From the NCBI GenBank assembly GCA_000720805.1, contig JODI01000005.1:124001-188000 (forward strand): a stretch of 64,000 bases of DNA, written 5' to 3'. This stretch comes from Streptomyces violaceoruber (GTDB taxonomy: Bacteria; Actinomycetota; Actinomycetes; Streptomycetales; Streptomycetaceae). The first letter of the stretch is position 1; the number at the start of each line of letters is the position of its first letter. Of the stretch, positions 1-7,823 are shown in pieces. Position numbers and translations under genes: made by a program. The notes beneath the pieces were generated by a model that worked only from the letters and a program-made list of their open reading frames with translations, was not told where the DNA came from and did no database searches.

Positions 1-397
1 GCTTCGACAGCTTCGAGCCGTTCGGTACGAGGATGGCGTCGCCCTTGGACGTGCCGTGCCAGGCGGACACCACCGTGATCTTCGAGTCCGCGCCGGCCGC
101 GAACACGGGCGGGGTGTTGCCGACGCCGCCGATGTCGACGGCCTTGGCGTTGACGGCTTCGAGCAGCGGCGGGCCGGAGGTGAACGTGGACCACTTGATC
201 TTGTACTTGAGGTTCTTGAGTTCGCCGGCGGCCTGCAGGATGGCCTGCGAACCGCCCTTCTGGTCACCCACGTTGAGTGTGAGAGAGCCCGAACCGTCGG
301 TGCCACCGCCGGTCGAGGCCGACGAGTTCCCGCCGCAGGCGGACAGCAGCAGGGCGAGGGGGAGAAGCAGCGCGGCGGGGACGAGGCGACGTCGCAT
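1..397 (-). CDS. ssuA: Aliphatic sulfonate ABC transporter substrate-binding lipoprotein (partial, C-terminus outside window)
   Basis: This is the extracytoplasmic binding protein of a sulfonate importer; it would capture alkanesulfonates for SsuC/SsuB. Only the first ~132 residues are in the window. The N-terminus has Arg residues, a hydrophobic stretch and a lipobox (LLSAC) followed by a Gly/Ser/Thr linker, so it is a lipoprotein anchored outside the membrane. The mature part starts LTLNVGDQKGG and contains DIGGVGNTPPVFAAGA, the phosphate-loop-like motif typical of SsuA/TauA proteins. The ATG at 397 gives a complete signal peptide. It is the last gene of ssuC-ssuB-ssuA, 77 bp after ssuB. 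Family assignment is strong; the exact substrate (sulfonate, taurine or nitrate-like) is inferred from gene order and the upstream leader peptide. Confidence 0.85.
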   Translation of the reverse strand, partial: MRRRLVPAALLLPLALLLSACGGNSSASTGGGTDGSGSLTLNVGDQKGGSQAILQAAGELKNLKYKIKWSTFTSGPPLLEAVNAKAVDIGGVGNTPPVFAAGADSKITVVSAWHGTSKGDAILVPNGSKLSK

Positions 398-474
398 GAC
401 GGATCCGTTCTGTGCAACTGGGAGAAGGACTGGAGGGGTGGAGAGGTGGGGAGGGAGGAAATGGCGAAACGGAT

Positions 475-1311
475 TCAGGCGGCTTCGGTGGCGGTGTCGA
501 CACCCAGGCGGGCCAGGAGTCCGGCGCGCAGTTCGGCGAACCGCGGGTCGGTGATGTCGCGCGGCCGGTCCAGGTCGATCCGCTGTTCGTGCGCGATGAC
601 ACCGTCGTCCATCACCAGGACCCGGTCGGCGAGCAGCACGGCCTCCTCGACGTCGTGCGTGACCAGCAGCACGGCGCAGCCGCGCCGCCGCCACAACTCG
701 CCCACCAGGCGCTGGGCCTTGATCCGGGTGAGCGCGTCGAGCGCGCCGAACGGCTCGTCGAGCAGCAGCAGATCGGGCTCGCGGACCAGTGCCCGGGCCA
801 GCGAGGCACGTTGGGCCTCGCCGCCGGAGAGGGTCTTGGGCCAGGCGTCGGAGCGGTGGTCGAGGCCGACCTCTTCGAGGGCCCGGTCGGCGAGGGCGCG
901 CTCGGGCCTGCCGGGCAGGCCGAGCAACACGTTGCGCCACACCTTCTTCCACGGCATCAGCCGCGGCGCCTGGAACGCGACAGCCTTGCGGCGCGGGACG
1001 AGGACGGTGCCCTCGATGTCGCGGTCGAGGCCGGCGAGGATGCGCAGCAGGGTGGACTTGCCGCAGCCGCTGCGGCCGAGCAGGGCGACGAACTCGCCCT
1101 GACGGACGTCGAGTCGGAGGTCGTCGATGACGGCACGGCCGTCGAAGGACCGGGTCAGCCCCTCGACGCGGACGGCCTGCGGCACCGGGGGAACCGGGGG
1201 TGCCCCGGACTCCGTGGTCACCTGGGACACCTGGGAGGTCTCGGACGCCTGGGACCGGTCCGACACCTGGGACACCTGGGGATTCACCGGCCGGTGAACG
1301 TCGGTCGCCAT
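475..1311 (-). CDS. ssuB: Aliphatic sulfonate ABC transporter ATP-binding protein
   Basis: This is the cytoplasmic ATPase that powers sulfonate uptake, 278 residues. Walker A is GRSGCGKST, the ABC signature is LSGGEAQR, and Walker B is LLLLDEPFGALD, all in the usual order; MPWKKVWRNVLLG is typical of the SsuB/TauB/NrtD group. The open frame extends upstream, but the ATG at 1311 is chosen because it gives a normal start and overlaps the ssuC 3' end by only 28 bp, which fits translational coupling. The first ~45 residues form a low-complexity extension rich in VSQV/TSQVSQV repeats that is not part of the nucleotide-binding domain and is coded by imperfect direct repeats (about 1215-1285). Most SsuB proteins lack such an extension. 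Confidence 0.9.
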   Translation of the reverse strand: MATDVHRPVNPQVSQVSDRSQASETSQVSQVTTESGAPPVPPVPQAVRVEGLTRSFDGRAVIDDLRLDVRQGEFVALLGRSGCGKSTLLRILAGLDRDIEGTVLVPRRKAVAFQAPRLMPWKKVWRNVLLGLPGRPERALADRALEEVGLDHRSDAWPKTLSGGEAQRASLARALVREPDLLLLDEPFGALDALTRIKAQRLVGELWRRRGCAVLLVTHDVEEAVLLADRVLVMDDGVIAHEQRIDLDRPRDITDPRFAELRAGLLARLGVDTATEAA

Positions 1312-2204
1312 TGCAGCAGCAGCCTTTCGAGGGTACGGACGACGAAGTCGGCCAGCAGGCCGAGGAAGGCGTAGACGATCAGGCAGACCACGATCACGTC
1401 GGTCCGCAGGAAGTCCCGCGCCTGGACCATCAGGAACCCGATGCCGGAATCCGCGTTGACCTGCTCGGCGAAGACGAGCGCCAGCCAGGAGATGCCGAGG
1501 GAGTAGCGCAGGCCGGTCATCGCCCCGGGCAGCGCACCCGGCAGCACGACGTGGCGCACCAGCCCCCACCGCGACAGTCCGAGGGACTCCCCGGCCTCGA
1601 TCAGTTGCGAGTCCACGCCGCGGATGCCGGCGTACACGTTGAGATACAGCGGGAAGGTCACGCCGAGCGTGATGATGGCGACCTTCGGTGCCTCGCCGAT
1701 GCCGAACCAGATGATGAACAGCGGGATGAGACCCACGAAGGGCACGGTCCGCAGCATCTGGACGGGGGCGTCCACGAGGTCCTCGCCGATCCGGAACAGG
1801 CCCGAGACCAGGGCGAGTCCGGTGCCGACGACCGTGCCGAGCAGCAGTCCGACCGCCACCCGCTGCAGTGAGGTGCCCATGGCGGAGGGCAGCGAGCCGT
1901 CGGCGATCAGGTCCCGGCCCACCTGGGCGATCCGCCCCGGTGAGGCGAGCACGTCGGGCGTCAACACGCCCGTGCTGCTGAGGAGTTGCCACAGCGCCAG
2001 CAGCAAGAGTGGGCCGGTGGTGCGGCGCAGCCAGCGGGGAACGCGGGCGCGGCGGGAGGAACTGGGGACGAGCGGCTGCAGGTCGAGCGGAGCGCGCTCG
2101 TCGGCGTCGGCGTCGGTCGTGCCGCCGGCCTTGGTGAGGTTGGATGCGGATATATCTGAAATATCGGCTCCGTGAGAGCCGGGCGGGGCATGGCTGATGC
2201 TCAT
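1284..2204 (-). CDS. ssuC: Aliphatic sulfonate ABC transporter permease
   Basis: Inner-membrane permease of the sulfonate importer, 306 residues, BPD_transp_1 type. After an ~65-residue hydrophilic N-terminus the protein has about six membrane segments (first: TGPLLLLALWQLLSSTGVL). The EAA loop contacting SsuB is seen around IEAGESLGLSRWGLVRHVVLPGA-like sequence, and FIIWFGIGEAPK is characteristic of the SsuC/TauC/NrtB group. The ATG at 2204 has GGAG five bases upstream. It is the first structural gene of the operon, about 200 bp downstream of the small leader ORF at 2410-2493. Confidence 0.9.
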   Translation of the reverse strand: MSISHAPPGSHGADISDISASNLTKAGGTTDADADERAPLDLQPLVPSSSRRARVPRWLRRTTGPLLLLALWQLLSSTGVLTPDVLASPGRIAQVGRDLIADGSLPSAMGTSLQRVAVGLLLGTVVGTGLALVSGLFRIGEDLVDAPVQMLRTVPFVGLIPLFIIWFGIGEAPKVAIITLGVTFPLYLNVYAGIRGVDSQLIEAGESLGLSRWGLVRHVVLPGALPGAMTGLRYSLGISWLALVFAEQVNADSGIGFLMVQARDFLRTDVIVVCLIVYAFLGLLADFVVRTLERLLLQWRPTFTGR

Positions 2205-2330
2205 GAGTGCTCCACGGGCGGAAGAGCGGCCGGTGAGGGAGTGCGCCCGCGCGCCGCCACGTCCCGGAGGTGAGCGGGGCGTGCGGGTACGGCGGTGCGG
2301 ATCAAGGAGATCAGGCGCGGATCGGATCCA

Positions 2331-2390
2331 GGTCAGATCGGATCAGATGGAGAGATCGGATCAGGTGGAGAGATCGGACCGGATCGGACG
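2331..2390. repeat. Short direct repeats in the ssu leader region
   Basis: Two adjacent 18-bp units (2345-2362 and 2363-2380; plus-strand consensus AGRTGGAGAGATCGGAYC) are flanked by partial GGTCAGATCGGATC and GGATCGGAC copies. They lie between the leader ORF and ssuC, on the transcribed strand as pyrimidine-rich GATCCGATCTCTCCA. They could be part of an attenuator or simply replication slippage; no function is shown. Confidence 0.6.
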
Positions 2391-2409
2391 AAGAGAGAGT
2401 GAGAAGGCG

Positions 2410-2493
2410 TCAGCGGCCGCGACGACACGCGGCGGAGGCCACCCGCAGCAGGTCGATGTGACCGCGCGTGGTGAGAAGAGCTGAACGCAACAT
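2410..2493 (-). CDS. Putative cysteine-responsive leader peptide of the ssu operon (27 aa)
   Basis: A 27-residue ORF upstream of ssuC in the same direction, ATG at 2493 and TGA at 2410-2412. It contains HIDLLRVASAAC followed by Arg-rich RRGR. Short ORFs with this (H/R)xDLLRVxSAxC pattern recur upstream of sulfur-assimilation and sulfonate-uptake operons in actinomycetes and are annotated there only as putative leader peptides; the single Cys near the end and basic tail are typical. The likely role is to sense cysteine (or Cys-tRNA) supply during translation and tune ssuCBA expression, but this is inference from position and motif. It is too short for routine gene callers. A weak point is that no obvious strong Shine-Dalgarno precedes the ATG. 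Confidence 0.75.
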   Translation of the reverse strand: MLRSALLTTRGHIDLLRVASAACRRGR

Positions 2494-2616
2494 GCGGCTG
2501 AAAGTAGTCATCCGACGCGCCCACGGTCAATGGTGTCTCGCGGAGTGGACCACTCGTATCGGAAGGTGGTCGGTCGCACATGTGTGAAACGCGGTCCGCG
2601 GGTGAGGATGGGAGGC

Positions 2617-3039
2617 ATGTCAGACGTTTTCACCACCCGAGTCCTGAATGTGAGCACTGGCTCCACGGAGCGGATCGCCGATCTCACCGGCGACTGCGAA
2701 GCCTTCCTGAGGGAGGTGGCAGCCGGCCGCGACGGCCTTCTCAACCTCTTCGTCCCGCATGCCACAGCCGGCATCGCGATCATCGAGACGGGTGCCGGCA
2801 GCGACGACGACCTCCTCGCCGCCCTGCACACTCTCCTCCCCGCCGACGATCGCTGGCAGCACCGCCACGGCAGCCCCGGCCACGGCCGCGACCATGTGCT
2901 CCCCGCCATCGTCCCGCCCCACGCGACACTGCCGGTGATCGGCGGGCGACTGGAACTGGGGACGTGGCAGTCGGTGTGCCTGGTCGATACGAACCGGGAC
3001 AATCCCGACCGGAAGATTCGGTTGTCGTTCCTCGGTTGA
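2617..3039 (+). CDS. YjbQ/UPF0047 family protein
   Basis: A 140-residue soluble protein of the YjbQ/UPF0047 family (secondary thiamine-phosphate synthase enzyme family). Diagnostic parts are PHATAGIAIIE near residue 50, a middle HRHGSPGHGRDHV segment, and the C-terminal LGTWQSVCLVDTNRDNPDRK; the His and Asp residues form the putative active/metal site of the family. Some members have weak thiamine-phosphate-synthase activity, but the physiological role is unknown. The open frame runs upstream to 2530; the ATG at 2617 is chosen because the family begins at this point and GGGAGG lies just ahead. It stands alone, divergent from ssu and convergent with the following regulator. Confidence 0.85.
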   Translation: MSDVFTTRVLNVSTGSTERIADLTGDCEAFLREVAAGRDGLLNLFVPHATAGIAIIETGAGSDDDLLAALHTLLPADDRWQHRHGSPGHGRDHVLPAIVPPHATLPVIGGRLELGTWQSVCLVDTNRDNPDRKIRLSFLG

Positions 3040-3166
3040 GGGCCGAGGCGTGCCGTCTCATGGCCACCCTGGTCACGAGGCTCGCTGATCGCCTCCCGCT
3101 TCTCCGGGCCGTTCGACGAGCCGGCCGTTCTCGAACCCCGCGCCGGGCGTTTCCGCGTCCCTCGGC

Positions 3167-4807
3167 TCACCCCGTGCCCGGGCCCGCTGACTCCACCGTG
3201 GCCTGGGCCTCGTGGCCATTCAGGGTGCCCAGGGTGAACTCCCGGGCGTAGGTGCCCTCGTCGATCGCGGCACGTACGCGTGCGGAGATGCGCTCCACAT
3301 CACCCTGCTCCGCGGGAGGGTGAGGGGCTCCGGCCCGCTCCCTGGCCGCCGCCGCCGTGCCCAGCAGGCGCGCGGCCCGCTCCGGGTTCCCGGCCAGGGA
3401 GTGTGCGCCTGCCAGGCCTTCGAGCGTCAGGGCGACCGAGCGGGGGTCCTTGGTCGTCAGGGCAGCCGCGAGGCCGTCCCCGTGGTACGCGAGAGCGCGG
3501 TCGGTGTCGCCGCGTTGTTCGGCGATGAAGCCCAGCTCGGCCAGGACCAGCGCCAGTCCCGGCGCGTCGTCACGCCGACGGTTCCAGGCCAGCCAGGGCC
3601 GCAGCCACTCCTCGGCGTCGTCGAACCGGCCCTGGCGCCGGGCACTCAGCGCGAGGCCCAGCGCGGCGAACTGCTCGGCGGGCTGGTTTCCCTGCTCGGC
3701 CGCGAGCCGCAGGGCACGCGTGTGCAGTTCGTCGGCCTCCTCGAAGCGCTGCGTGAGCAGAGCTGTCCTGCCGAGGCCGGACAGTTTCGCGGACACCTCG
3801 GGCCACATCTGAAGGGTCTGGGCGATCCGCAGGCTCTCGCGGTGAAGCCGGGCCGCCAGGTGGTAGTCGCCGTTGATCCCGGCCAGCCTGCCGAGCAGGT
3901 CGGTCGTCTTCAACCTGCCCCAGAGATCCCCCAGTTCGGCGAAATGGGCCCGGGCGTCCTCGGCGTTGCCGCGCACCGCCTCCAGATCGCCGCGCGCCAG
4001 CGCGAAGCCGGCGCGCGTGGTGAGCGCGGCGGCGGTGCCCCACACGTCGCGCAGCGTCCGGAAGGAGAGCAGGACACGCTCGATCCGCTTCTCGCCGTCG
4101 GCCAACGCCCCGACCGTCCACTGCGCGTGCGCCAGGAACCACTCGGCCCTGGCCGATTCCACGGTGGACCCGGCCGCGTACTCACCAAGGGTGTCGCGCT
4201 CCCGGTCGCCCTCCCCGTCGGGCACCCCTTCGCATGTCCCGTCGTGCTCGCCGAGCAGCAGGCGGATGCCCGCGTGCCAGAACGTCGCCGCCAGGCGCTC
4301 CTGAGGTGCGGCCGGGCCGTGCGTCTCCAGGGCGGTGGCCAGCGCCCTGCGGGCCTCGCCGAGCCGGCCGCGTACAAACCAGTACCAGGTCAGGGAGTTG
4401 ACCAGGCGCAGCGCGTCCTGTGCGGCCGAGGCCCGGCCGGCCTCGCGCAGAGCACGCTGCACGTTGGCCGCCTCCAGGTCCAGGGACTGGAACCAGCGGG
4501 ACTGCTCGCGCTCGTGCAGATGCGGCCGGGCCCGCTCGGCGAGCCGGACGTAGTGGCGCAGGTGCCGGGTCGCGGTCCGGGCGCTGTCCCCGGACTCGGC
4601 CAGCTTGTCGCGCGCGTAGACCGCGACGGACTCCAGCAGCCGGTAGCGCGGCCCGTTCGGGCCCTCGATCCGCACGGCCAAGGACCGCTCCACGAGCAGG
4701 CTCAGAGCGTCGAGGACATCGGCGCGGGACATACCGCCACCGGAGCACACGTCCTCGGCGGCCTCCAGTGTGCACCCCTCACCGAAGGCCGATAATCGCC
4801 GCAGCAC
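3167..4807 (-). CDS. AfsR/SARP-family regulator, C-terminal half (separated by a frameshift)
   Basis: This frame carries the C-terminal part of the regulator that starts at 6443. Homology begins upstream of the nominal GTG at 4807, around 4880, with RHRTLQATLDWSWGLLDP in this frame. That is the winged-helix segment which follows NB-ARC in BTAD regulators. It then runs through RYRLLESVAVYAR and a long helical tetratricopeptide-like region (about residues 90-500) to the stop at 3167. It has no DNA-binding domain and no convincing start, so it would be expressed only as a continuation of the N-terminal half. The codon at 4793-4795 is TTA, the rare bldA-read leucine codon of Streptomyces. Either the gene is a pseudogene, the base run is a sequencing error, or expression needs a +1 shift. 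Confidence 0.75.
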   Translation of the reverse strand: MLRRLSAFGEGCTLEAAEDVCSGGGMSRADVLDALSLLVERSLAVRIEGPNGPRYRLLESVAVYARDKLAESGDSARTATRHLRHYVRLAERARPHLHEREQSRWFQSLDLEAANVQRALREAGRASAAQDALRLVNSLTWYWFVRGRLGEARRALATALETHGPAAPQERLAATFWHAGIRLLLGEHDGTCEGVPDGEGDRERDTLGEYAAGSTVESARAEWFLAHAQWTVGALADGEKRIERVLLSFRTLRDVWGTAAALTTRAGFALARGDLEAVRGNAEDARAHFAELGDLWGRLKTTDLLGRLAGINGDYHLAARLHRESLRIAQTLQMWPEVSAKLSGLGRTALLTQRFEEADELHTRALRLAAEQGNQPAEQFAALGLALSARRQGRFDDAEEWLRPWLAWNRRRDDAPGLALVLAELGFIAEQRGDTDRALAYHGDGLAAALTTKDPRSVALTLEGLAGAHSLAGNPERAARLLGTAAAARERAGAPHPPAEQGDVERISARVRAAIDEGTYAREFTLGTLNGHEAQATVESAGPGTG

Positions 4808-6443
4808 CGTCCGTTCCCGCGGGTCGAGCAGCCCCCAGCTCCAGTCGAGCGTGGCCTGCAGCGTCCGGTGCCGCGAAAGGGGCGTCCCGATAGCCGCTGT
4901 TGAGCACCTTGAAGCGGTCGTCGAGACGGTCGTGCAGCTCCCTGATGCCCAGCGAACGGACCCGGGTGGCGGCCAGCTCCAGGGCCAGCGGGATGCCGTC
5001 GAGGCGCCGGCACACGTCCGCGACGAGGGGGGCGGTGGTGGCGTCGAGCACGAACTCGGGGTCCGTGGCGGTGGCCCGCTCCACGAAGAGACGTACGGCG
5101 CCCGCGGACGACAGCGCGTCGAGTCCCGGCCGGCCTGCCGGGGGCAGGGACAGCGGTGCCACCGGGTACACCGTCTCGTGTCTGGTGCGCAACGGTTCCT
5201 GACTGGTCGTCAGGACGTGCAGGTGCGGGGCCCGGCCCAGCAGCAGGCCGGTCAGCTGCGCGACGGCCGCCACGACGTGTTCGCAGTTGTCCAGCACGAG
5301 GAGCAGCCGCCGGGCGGCCAGGGCGTCGGCGAGGCGGTCCGTCGGGCCCTTGCGGTCGTCGTCCGAGGCGTTCTCACGGATCCCGAGCGCCGCCATGACC
5401 TGCTCGGCCAGTGCCCGCGTGCTCGCGAACCGTTCCAGGCCCTCGATGTCCGCGAGTTCCACCACCCAGGCACCGTCGGTGAACGCGCCGGTCAGACTCT
5501 CGGCCGTGGCCTGCGCGAGACGGGTCTTGCCGACGCCTCCGGGTCCGGTGAGCGTCACCAGACGGCGCTGTAAGAGCAGTGACCGGATCCTCTGTACCGC
5601 CTGGTCACGGCCCACCAGGGGCGAGGCCGACGCCGTCGGTCCCGGCAGGACCGGCACTGCCACGGCCGACTGAACGCGCCGTTCGGGCGGGGCCAGTCGC
5701 GGGTCGTGCCGCAGGATGGCGCGCTGCAACGCCTCCAGGGAGGGGCCGGGCGTGAGACCCAGCTCCTCGTCGAGCCGACGCCGCAGATCGGTGAAGCAGT
5801 CGAGCGCGTCGGAGGAGCGCCCCGCCTGGTACAGCGCCCACATCAGTGCGCCCCGCAACCCCTCGCGCAACGGGTACGTGTCCACCAGCTCGGTCAGCTC
5901 ACCGACCAGCAGGTTGTGCTCGCCCAACGCCAGCCGAGCCTGGGCGTGTTCCTCCACCGCTGTGAGGCGTTCCTCCTCCAGGCTCGCCGCCGTCGGCCGT
6001 ACGCAGGCCTGGTCCGCGAACTCGGCGAAGGCGGGCCCGCGCCACAGCGCCAGCGCCTCGGTGTACAACGCCGCCCGCGCCCGGGGTTCTTCGGTGGCAC
6101 GGGCCTCGGCGACCAGGGTGCGAAACCGCCCGGCGTCGAGCGCGGCGGCCGGGATGTCCAGGACGTAGCCCGGCGCCCGGTGCGCCACCAGCTCGCGGCC
6201 GCCGGCCTCCGCGTCCTCCAGAGCGCGCCGCAGCTGGGACACCTTGGCCTGCAGGGACGCCGTGGGCCGTGCCGTGAACGTCGAGCCGCCCCACAGGTCC
6301 TCGATGAGCCGGCCCACCGGCACGACCTGCCCTTGATGGGCGAGCAGATCGGCGAGGAGCATACGCACCTTGACTTCGGGCACCGGCACGCGGCGGCCGT
6401 CGTCGGTGCACACCTCCAACGGCCCCAGCACCCCGAACTTCAT
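4779..6443 (-). CDS. AfsR/SARP-family regulator, N-terminal half (SARP + BTAD + NB-ARC)
   Basis: N-terminal part of an AfsR-like transcription regulator. The winged-helix SARP DNA-binding domain is residues 1-95 (MKFGVLGPLEV ... ELVAHRAPGYVLD), the bacterial transcriptional activator domain about 97-245 (ending LDEELGLTPGPSLEALQ), then an NB-ARC ATPase with Walker A GPGGVGKTRLA and Walker B LLLVLDNCEH. The start is placed at the ATG at 6443 (MKFGVLGPL), where family members begin, rather than further upstream. Homology stops after GYRDAPF; in this frame the rest is unrelated sequence to a stop at 4779. The proper continuation is one frame over (see the entry at 3167-4807); removing one base from the C4T3 run at 4876-4882 restores a normal ~1,090-residue protein. 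It is divergent from the imine-reductase-like gene at 6832. Confidence 0.8.
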   Translation of the reverse strand: MKFGVLGPLEVCTDDGRRVPVPEVKVRMLLADLLAHQGQVVPVGRLIEDLWGGSTFTARPTASLQAKVSQLRRALEDAEAGGRELVAHRAPGYVLDIPAAALDAGRFRTLVAEARATEEPRARAALYTEALALWRGPAFAEFADQACVRPTAASLEEERLTAVEEHAQARLALGEHNLLVGELTELVDTYPLREGLRGALMWALYQAGRSSDALDCFTDLRRRLDEELGLTPGPSLEALQRAILRHDPRLAPPERRVQSAVAVPVLPGPTASASPLVGRDQAVQRIRSLLLQRRLVTLTGPGGVGKTRLAQATAESLTGAFTDGAWVVELADIEGLERFASTRALAEQVMAALGIRENASDDDRKGPTDRLADALAARRLLLVLDNCEHVVAAVAQLTGLLLGRAPHLHVLTTSQEPLRTRHETVYPVAPLSLPPAGRPGLDALSSAGAVRLFVERATATDPEFVLDATTAPLVADVCRRLDGIPLALELAATRVRSLGIRELHDRLDDRFKVLNSGYRDAPFAAPDAAGHARLELGAARPAGTDGAAAIIGLR

Positions 6444-6537
6444 GATCTCAGCGTAACCGGCGGGCGCGCAGGGTGATCGGCGACGAAAGGGCCCGCCGCC
6501 GGTCAGGAGGGCCACCGCGCCGCAGGTCTGGGGCCCG

Positions 6538-6603
6538 TCCGAGGCGAGTGGGAAGCTGATCCGCATCGAGTCCGAAGCGATTCCGAAGCGATTCCGAAGG
6601 GGC
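6538..6603. promoter_or_regulatory. Six phased 11-bp direct repeats, candidate SARP operator
   Basis: Six contiguous 11-mers begin at 6538, 6549, 6560, 6571, 6582 and 6593. Four start TCCGA or TCCGC; the two central copies are identical (TCCGAAGCGAT), the copy at 6593 keeps TCCGAAG, and the one at 6549 is degenerate. SARP regulators bind direct repeats with 11-bp (one helical turn) spacing near the -35 region. The array lies between the divergent AfsR-like regulator (start 6443) and the dehydrogenase (start 6832), about 230 bp upstream of the latter. Binding by the adjacent regulator is inference. Confidence 0.65.
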
Positions 6604-6831
6604 ATCAGACAGGCTTCCCTGAGGAACGCGGGGCGGGTGGCGGTGCGGAGGGGGCCCGGCGCAGCACTCCGGTGCTCAACCGCTCCGGTCGAACAGCAGT
6701 GCCGAGAGCAGCTGTCAGCCACCGTGCGCGCCGACGCCGTACCTCCCCGCGCTGTCCCGGACCGTTCCTTTGCCGGTGCGCCCGCGCCCCGGTTTGTTCA
6801 GCACACCGCTTCGTACTGGAGGAAATGATTC

Positions 6832-7719
6832 ATGGGTGACAACCACACCTCGGTGTCGGTGATCGGGCTGGGCCTGATGGGACAGGCACTGGCCGCTGCC
6901 TTCCTGGGGGCGGGCCACGCCACCACCGTGTGGAACCGCTCGGCGGACAAGGCCCGCGGGCTCGTCGCGGACGGCGCGGTCCTCGCCGCCACTCCCGGGG
7001 ACGCCGTGGCCGCGAGCGACCTCGTGGTCGTGTGTGTGTCGACGTACGACGTGGTGCACGACGTGATCGGCGCACTGGGTGACGCGCTGCACGGCAAGAC
7101 CCTGGTCAACCTGACCTCGGGCTCCTCCGCGCAGGCCCGGCAGACCGCCGAGTGGGCGGAGAGGAACGGCGCGGCGTACCTCGACGGCGCCATCATGATC
7201 ACCCCGCCCGGTATCGGCGCCGAGACCTCGGTCCTCTTCTACGCCGGCGACAGGGCCGTCTTCGACGCCCACGAGCCCGTGCTGAAACTGCTCGGCGGAG
7301 GCACCACCCACCTCGGCACCGACCACGGCAAGCCCGCCCTGTTCGACGTGTCGCTGCTCGGCCTGATGTGGGGCGCCCTCAACAGCTTCCTGCACGGTGT
7401 CGCCATCGTGGAGACCGGCGGGGTCAAGGCGCTGGAATTCCTTCCCTGGGCGCACATGTGGCTCGACGCCATCAAGATCTTCACGGCCGACTACGCGGCG
7501 CAGATCGACGCGGGTGACGGGAAGTTCCCGGCCCACGACGCCACCCTGGAGACGCACCTGGGCGCGCTCAAGCACCTTGTCGAGGAGAGCGAGGCGCTCG
7601 GCGTCGACACCGAACTGCCCAAGTACTCCGAGGCCCTGATGGAGCGCGTCATCGCGCAGGGTCACGCCAGGAACAGCTATGCCAGCGTCGTCCAGGCTTA
7701 TCGCCGCCCGGCCGGCTGA
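6832..7719 (+). CDS. Imine-reductase-like NAD(P)-dependent oxidoreductase
   Basis: A 295-residue soluble enzyme of the 6-phosphogluconate/3-hydroxyisobutyrate dehydrogenase superfamily, closest in motif pattern to bacterial imine reductases. The N-terminal Rossmann fold has GLGLMGQAL and WNRSADKA (the Arg/Ser pattern of NADPH binders), then NLTSGS and YLDGAIMITPPGIG, which are typical of imine reductases. The C-terminal helical half carries ALFDVSLLGLMWG with Asp172 at the position of the proton-donor Asp of (R)-type enzymes. The natural substrate cannot be read from sequence. ATG 6832 is preceded by GGAGG. It is divergent from the AfsR-like regulator and probably controlled through the phased repeats at 6538-6603. 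A hairpin follows the gene. Confidence 0.8.
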   Translation: MGDNHTSVSVIGLGLMGQALAAAFLGAGHATTVWNRSADKARGLVADGAVLAATPGDAVAASDLVVVCVSTYDVVHDVIGALGDALHGKTLVNLTSGSSAQARQTAEWAERNGAAYLDGAIMITPPGIGAETSVLFYAGDRAVFDAHEPVLKLLGGGTTHLGTDHGKPALFDVSLLGLMWGALNSFLHGVAIVETGGVKALEFLPWAHMWLDAIKIFTADYAAQIDAGDGKFPAHDATLETHLGALKHLVEESEALGVDTELPKYSEALMERVIAQGHARNSYASVVQAYRRPAG

Positions 7720-7784
7720 CGAGGTGCGGGTCCTCCCCGTCCGTTCCCGACGGAACCCGGCGCGCTCAGCGTGTCCGGTACGGG

Positions 7785-7818
7785 CAGCCGGGGCCACCGC
7801 CCCAGTGGGTCCCGGCTG
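7785..7818. terminator. Hairpin between convergent genes, candidate terminator
   Basis: The arms CAGCCGGG (7785-7792) and CCCGGCTG (7811-7818) enclose a second CCAC/GTGG stem. It lies between the stop of the dehydrogenase gene and the 3' end of the membrane-protein gene on the opposite strand, so it could serve both. There is no U-tract, as is common in Streptomyces. Confidence 0.5.
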
Positions 7819-7823
7819 AGCCG

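Noticed and set aside
56..1374. Long plus-strand open frames opposite the ssu genes
   Set aside because: They are Arg/Gly/Ala-rich mirror frames caused by high GC; the minus strand encodes complete conserved SsuA/SsuB motifs.
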